Source: Flavobacteriaceae bacterium UBA5534 (GTDB lineage Bacteria; Bacteroidota; Bacteroidia; Flavobacteriales; Flavobacteriaceae). From it: DNA of 54,133 nucleotides. Location: assembly GCA_002426015.1 (NCBI GenBank), contig DINS01000026.1:1-54133 (forward strand), given 5' to 3'. This document shows positions 50,360-54,133 of this stretch, one piece after another. Every line of letters begins with the position of its first letter. Position 1 is the stretch's first letter. Both the position numbers and the translations under genes were made by a program. The notes under the pieces are model-generated. The model did not search any database. It worked only from the letters and a program-made list of their open reading frames with translations, and was not told where the DNA came from.

Positions 50360-50989
50360 TTATTTACTTAAATTCGACTCAATTCCTTCTAAAGAACTCT
50401 CTAGAAGAACTAATTTATTTGCATTTAAAATTTTGTAAGTGCTTAATTCTGAATTCATTACAACTTCAGAGCCTTTAAAATTACGTGACGACAAATATAC
50501 ATTATTATTTGAAGCACCCAACACAAACAAAGATTTTTTATCTTCAACACCCAATGCTTTCAATACATTAGTGAAGTTTTTAGTTTTTGGAGTATCAAAA
50601 TTGAAGTCTTCCAAAACAACGATTGCATTGTCATTAGCTTTCATTGTCAAAGCTGATTTACGTGCTAAACGTTTTAAGTTTTTATTCAATTTGAAACTAT
50701 AATTTCTTGGTCTAGGTCCGAACATTCGTCCTCCACCTTTAAATACACCAGACTTGATAGATCCTGCTCTTGCAGTACCTGTTCCTTTTTGTTTTTTAAT
50801 CTTACGTGTACTTCCTGCAATTTCTGCTCTTTCTTTAGCCTTATGCGTTCCTTGACGTTGGTTAGCAAGATATTGCTTAACGTCTAAATAAACTGCATGA
50901 TTATTAGGCTCTATAGCAAACACATCTTTAGAAAGTTCAATCTTTCTTCCTGTGTCTTTTCCGTTTAAATCTACAACTGCTACTTTCAT
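50360..50989 (-). CDS. rplD: 50S ribosomal protein L4
   Basis: A 209-residue L4 whose loop reaches into the exit tunnel; in E. coli it also represses the S10 operon. I chose the ATG at 50989 (MKVAVVDLNGKDTGRKIEL), which overlaps the rplC stop by one base; the frame is open 15 codons further upstream, inside rplC. KKQKGTGTARAGSIKSGVFK is the tunnel loop. Confidence 0.97.
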   Translation of the reverse strand: MKVAVVDLNGKDTGRKIELSKDVFAIEPNNHAVYLDVKQYLANQRQGTHKAKERAEIAGSTRKIKKQKGTGTARAGSIKSGVFKGGGRMFGPRPRNYSFKLNKNLKRLARKSALTMKANDNAIVVLEDFNFDTPKTKNFTNVLKALGVEDKKSLFVLGASNNNVYLSSRNFKGSEVVMNSELSTYKILNANKLVLLESSLEGIESNLSK

Positions 50990-51606
50990 TATTTTTGAAT
51001 AATTACATAAGAGTTTTTGTGACCAGGAACACATCCTTTTACAACAAGTAAATTCTTTTCTGGAACTACTTTATATACTCTTAAATTTTCAACATTCACT
51101 CTTTCGCCACCCATTCTTCCGGCCATTTTCATTCCTTTGAATACTCTCGCTGGATATGACGCAGCACCAATAGAACCTGGAGCTCTTAAACGGTTGTGTT
51201 GACCATGCGTTGCTTGTCCAACTCCACCAAAACCATGACGTTTTACAACCCCTTGGAATCCTTTTCCTTTAGATGTACCAGCTATGTCAACATACTCACC
51301 TTCGATGAAATGTTCTACAGTGATGGCATCACCTAATTTGTAACCTTCTCCAAATCCTTGGAATTCAACGACTTTTCTTTTAACAGAAGTACCAGCTTTT
51401 TTAGCATGACCTGCTTCAGCTTTTGTGGTGCTTTTCTCTGTCTTGTCATCGAAACCAAGTTGAAGAGCACTATACCCGTCAACCTCTTCGGTTCTGACTT
51501 GGGTAACGATACATGGCCCAGCTTCGATTACTGTACAAGGAATATTTTTCCCGTTTTCATCGTAGATGCTGGTCATACCGATTTTTTTTCCAATTAACCC
51601 AGACAT
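50989..51606 (-). CDS. rplC: 50S ribosomal protein L3
   Basis: A 205-residue L3 (MSGLIGKKIGMTSIYDENGK), which helps form the peptidyl transferase centre. The signature KGKGFQGVVKRHGFGG and the Gln-containing loop GQATHGQHNRLRAPGSIGAA are present. A 122-base leader with two hairpins separates it from rpsJ, so its expression is probably regulated separately. Confidence 0.97.
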   Translation of the reverse strand: MSGLIGKKIGMTSIYDENGKNIPCTVIEAGPCIVTQVRTEEVDGYSALQLGFDDKTEKSTTKAEAGHAKKAGTSVKRKVVEFQGFGEGYKLGDAITVEHFIEGEYVDIAGTSKGKGFQGVVKRHGFGGVGQATHGQHNRLRAPGSIGAASYPARVFKGMKMAGRMGGERVNVENLRVYKVVPEKNLLVVKGCVPGHKNSYVIIQK

Positions 51607-51638
51607 AAATTATTATTTAATTATTAATACTACTTATT

Positions 51639-51714
51639 TAAAAAAATTCAGGGTCAAAATACGTTTCAACCCTGAATTGTATTTTTACCGTTTTTCCTTA
51701 ACCATCGTTAAGGA
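51639..51714 (-). promoter_or_regulatory. Twin hairpins between rpsJ and rplC, candidate attenuator
   Basis: On the minus strand, after the rpsJ stop, the first hairpin is TCCTTAAC with GTTAAGGA (51714-51695, 4-base loop). The second is AATTCAGGGT with ACCCTGAATT (51678-51645, 14-base loop), followed directly by a T run to about 51639. The second has every mark of a Rho-independent terminator, yet it lies inside a ribosomal cluster, 39 bases upstream of rplC. It could end a fusA-rpsJ transcript or act as a controlled attenuator. Confidence 0.65.
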
Positions 51715-51728
51715 CATGTTTGATCTAA

Positions 51729-52034
51729 CTATACTTTGATCTCTACTTCTACTCCACTTGGTAATTCGAGTTTCATCAAGGCATCAATTGTTTTTGATGA
51801 TGAGCTATAGATATCAAGTAATCTTTTGTAAGAACTTAATTGAAATTGCTCTCTTGATTTTTTGTTTACGTGTGGTGAACGTAATACTGTAAAAATCTTC
51901 TTATTAGTTGGTAAAGGAATTGGTCCAGTTACTACTGCTCCAGTACTTTTTACCGTTTTAACAATCTTATCAGCAGATTTGTCCACCAAATTATGATCGT
52001 ATGATTTTAGTTTTATTCTGATTTTTTGACTCAT
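51729..52034 (-). CDS. rpsJ: 30S ribosomal protein S10
   Basis: A 101-residue S10, also the NusE transcription antitermination factor. MSQKIRIKLKSYDHNLVDKS, TGPIPLPTNKKIFTVLRSPH and the closing ELPSGVEVEIKV are standard. It begins 11 bases after fusA and is followed by a 122-base gap with two hairpins. Confidence 0.98.
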   Translation of the reverse strand: MSQKIRIKLKSYDHNLVDKSADKIVKTVKSTGAVVTGPIPLPTNKKIFTVLRSPHVNKKSREQFQLSSYKRLLDIYSSSSKTIDALMKLELPSGVEVEIKV

Positions 52035-52045
52035 TTTCTTAAATT

Positions 52046-54133
52046 TTAAGCTTCAACGCCTTTAGCTGCTTTAATCACTTCTTCAGATATGTTAGAAGGT
52101 GTTTCAGCATAATGTGAAAATTCCATTGTTGATGTTGCTCTACCTGATGATAACGTACGTAACGATGTTACATAACCAAACATTTCAGATAACGGCACTG
52201 TCGCCTTCACAACTTTTGAACCTGCTCTGTCACCCATGTCATTAACTTGACCACGACGACGGTTAAGGTCTCCTACAATATCTCCCATGTTTTCTTCAGG
52301 AGTTAACACTTCTAATTTCATGATTGGCTCCATGATAACGGCTTTTGCAGCTTTTGCAGCAGCTTTAAACCCTAATTTTGCAGCCAATTCGAATGATAAT
52401 TGGTCAGAATCCACATCATGGTACGAACCATCTGTAAGAGTTACTTTCATAGCATCTACTTCGTATCCTGCCAATGGACCATTAACCATTGCCATTTTGA
52501 ATCCTTTCTCAATTGAAGGGATAAATTCTTTAGGAACGTTACCACCTTTAATTTCAGAAATAAACTCTAAACCTGTCTTACCTTCTTCAGCTGGCTCCAA
52601 AGTAAATACGATATCCGCAAATTTACCACGACCACCAGATTGTTTCTTGTAAACTTCTCTATGTTGTGCAGCTCTTGTGATTGCCTCTTTGTACTCAACT
52701 TGTGGTTGACCTTGGTTTACCTCAACTTTGAATTCACGACGCAAACGGTCAACAATGATATCCAAATGAAGCTCACCCATACCAGAAATGATCGTTTGTC
52801 CTGAAGCTTCGTCAGTTCTTACTGTAAATGTTGGATCTTCTTCAGCTAATTTCGCCAAAGACATACCCAATTTATCAACGTCTGCTTTCGTTTTAGGTTC
52901 TACCGCGATACCAATTACTGGATCAGGGAAGTTCATGCTTTCTAAAACTATAGGGTGTTTCTCATCTGATAATGTATCTCCTGTTTTGATAGATTTGAAT
53001 CCTACAGCAGCGCCAATATCTCCAGCCTCAATAAAGTCAATTGCATTTTGCTTGTTAGCGTGCATTTGATAGATACGAGAGATACGCTCTTTGTTTCCTG
53101 AACGATTGTTCAATACATAAGAACCAGCATCTAAACGACCTGAATATGCACGGAAGAATGCCAAACGACCTACAAAAGGATCGGTTGCAATTTTAAATGC
53201 CAATGCAGCAAAGGGCTCATCAACAGAAGGCTTTCTTCTTTCTTCTTTTTCAGTATCTGGATTGATTCCTACAATCGCCTCTTTATCTAAAGGAGAAGGT
53301 AAATATCTACATACAGCATCTAATAAGAATTGAACACCTTTGTTTTTGAATGAAGAACCGCAAATCATTGGTATGATTGCCATATCCATAACCGCAGCTC
53401 TCAAAGCAGCGTGAATTTCATCTTCAGTTATAGAATCTTCATCTTCCATGAATTTCTCAAGAAGATTTTCATCATAACTCGCTACTTCTTCAATCAATAA
53501 GGCTCTAAATTGTTTCGCTTCAGCTTTTAACTCTTCAGGAATTTCAACAACATCAAATGTTGCTCCTAAAGTGTCATCATGCCATATAATGGCTCTGTTT
53601 TTTACTAAATCTACAACACCTTTAAAGTCGATTTCATCACCAATAGGCAAAACGATAGGCACTGCGTTAGAACCTAACATCTCTTTTACCTGCTTATTAA
53701 CTTCTAAAAAGTTAGCACCTTGGCGATCCATTTTGTTTACGAAACCAATTCTTGGTACTTTATAGTTATCAGCTAATCTCCAGTTAGTTTCTGATTGTGG
53801 CTCAACACCATCAACAGCACTAAACAAGAATACCAATCCATCCAACACACGTAATGAACGGTTAACTTCAACCGTAAAATCAACGTGACCAGGAGTATCG
53901 ATAATATTAAAGTGATAACCCATAGAATCTGGCGTTGGCTCTCCATTTAATCTTGGAAAAACCCACTCGCAAGTTGTAGCAGCAGATGTAATTGTAATAC
54001 CTCTTTCTTGCTCTTGCTCCATCCAATCCATCGTTGCTGCACCATCGTGAACCTCTCCAATCTTGTGAGATACACCTGTGTAGAACAATATACGCTCTGT
54101 AGTTGTTGTTTTTCCTGCATCAATGTGAGCAGC
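52046..54133 (-). CDS. fusA: Elongation factor G, 5' end beyond window
   Basis: The GTPase that drives ribosomal translocation. 695 residues are visible and the frame runs off the right edge of the window. The first visible residues, AAHIDAGKTTTTERIL, contain the G1 P-loop, so only about a dozen residues are missing. DTPGHVDFTVEV (G3), NKMD (G4), the domain II-III region and the C-terminal domain IV-V (GQPQVEYKEAITRAAQHREV, GSYHDVDSDQLSFELAA) are intact. A TTG at 54088 lies inside the P-loop domain and is not the start. It is upstream of rpsJ by 11 bases. Confidence 0.97.
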   Translation of the reverse strand, partial: AAHIDAGKTTTTERILFYTGVSHKIGEVHDGAATMDWMEQEQERGITITSAATTCEWVFPRLNGEPTPDSMGYHFNIIDTPGHVDFTVEVNRSLRVLDGLVFLFSAVDGVEPQSETNWRLADNYKVPRIGFVNKMDRQGANFLEVNKQVKEMLGSNAVPIVLPIGDEIDFKGVVDLVKNRAIIWHDDTLGATFDVVEIPEELKAEAKQFRALLIEEVASYDENLLEKFMEDEDSITEDEIHAALRAAVMDMAIIPMICGSSFKNKGVQFLLDAVCRYLPSPLDKEAIVGINPDTEKEERRKPSVDEPFAALAFKIATDPFVGRLAFFRAYSGRLDAGSYVLNNRSGNKERISRIYQMHANKQNAIDFIEAGDIGAAVGFKSIKTGDTLSDEKHPIVLESMNFPDPVIGIAVEPKTKADVDKLGMSLAKLAEEDPTFTVRTDEASGQTIISGMGELHLDIIVDRLRREFKVEVNQGQPQVEYKEAITRAAQHREVYKKQSGGRGKFADIVFTLEPAEEGKTGLEFISEIKGGNVPKEFIPSIEKGFKMAMVNGPLAGYEVDAMKVTLTDGSYHDVDSDQLSFELAAKLGFKAAAKAAKAVIMEPIMKLEVLTPEENMGDIVGDLNRRRGQVNDMGDRAGSKVVKATVPLSEMFGYVTSLRTLSSGRATSTMEFSHYAETPSNISEEVIKAAKGVEA

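Noticed and set aside
53586..54088. TTG at 54088 as the start of fusA
   Set aside because: The same frame continues to the window edge and encodes the P-loop AHIDAGKTTT, so the gene is cut by the window rather than starting there.
1..54133. CRISPR arrays, tRNA or rRNA genes, insertion sequences, prophage
   Set aside because: No regularly spaced repeats, no cloverleaf-like segments in the gaps, and no transposase, integrase or phage genes were found.

Overview
The window is a stretch of chromosome from a low-GC member of the Bacteroidota, most likely the family Flavobacteriaceae. This rests on the S10-spc-alpha gene order with short spacings, TAnnTTTG-type -7 boxes in front of many genes, bacillithiol synthesis (bshC), a type IX secretion C-terminal sorting domain, the rsfS-ftsH-LUD-cdsA-psd-ACBP gene order, and signal peptides ending in AQ. 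The genus cannot be fixed from sequence alone. No tRNA, rRNA, CRISPR array, insertion sequence or prophage was seen.

Layout. Positions 24-7864 (all minus strand) hold a tightly packed LysM/OsmC/DUF922/DUF3820 operon, then guaA, a PLP-dependent decarboxylase and bshC. Positions 7983-12762 (plus) hold an M14 zinc carboxypeptidase, a decayed histidine-kinase remnant, an exported protein with a carboxypeptidase-like regulatory domain, and a MiaE-type tRNA hydroxylase. Positions 12800-13640 look like a small accessory island: one unrecognised gene with a palindromic promoter-like element in front and a large imperfect inverted repeat behind. Positions 13659-24696 are a mosaic of short convergent and divergent units: argS, a GH53 galactanase lipoprotein, a small membrane protein, a TPR histidine kinase, a CtlX-type guanidino hydrolase, a second M14 peptidase, a NUDIX protein, pyrE, an SRPBCC protein and birA. 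Positions 24791-29626 (plus) are rsfS-ftsH followed by an LUD protein and the overlapping phospholipid genes cdsA-psd-ACBP. Positions 29839-36884 carry an M28 peptidase, a DDAH/arginine-deiminase-like enzyme, gltA, a DUF481 protein, eno and carA. Positions 36971-54133 (minus) run from an exported unknown protein into the ribosomal protein supercluster, ending in fusA, which is cut by the window edge.

How it works together. The right third is the translation core: fusA, rpsJ, then S10, spc and alpha segments with secY, infA, rpmJ and rpoA embedded. Two long internal gaps (rpsJ-rplC and rpsK-rpsD) hold strong hairpins, and the second also holds a good -7 box, so the cluster is probably divided into separately controlled transcripts. 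Elsewhere, terminator hairpins run directly into the promoter of the next gene (ftsH to LUD, gltA to the DDAH-like gene), which suggests compact transcription punctuation.

I did not find a convincing new multi-gene system. The items most worth a second look are non-coding: the two-copy palindromic element (12805-12923 and 29646-29737), the cassette-like inverted repeat at 13498-13631, the twin near-identical terminators bracketing the exported unknown gene at 36971-37657, and the hairpins inside the ribosomal cluster.
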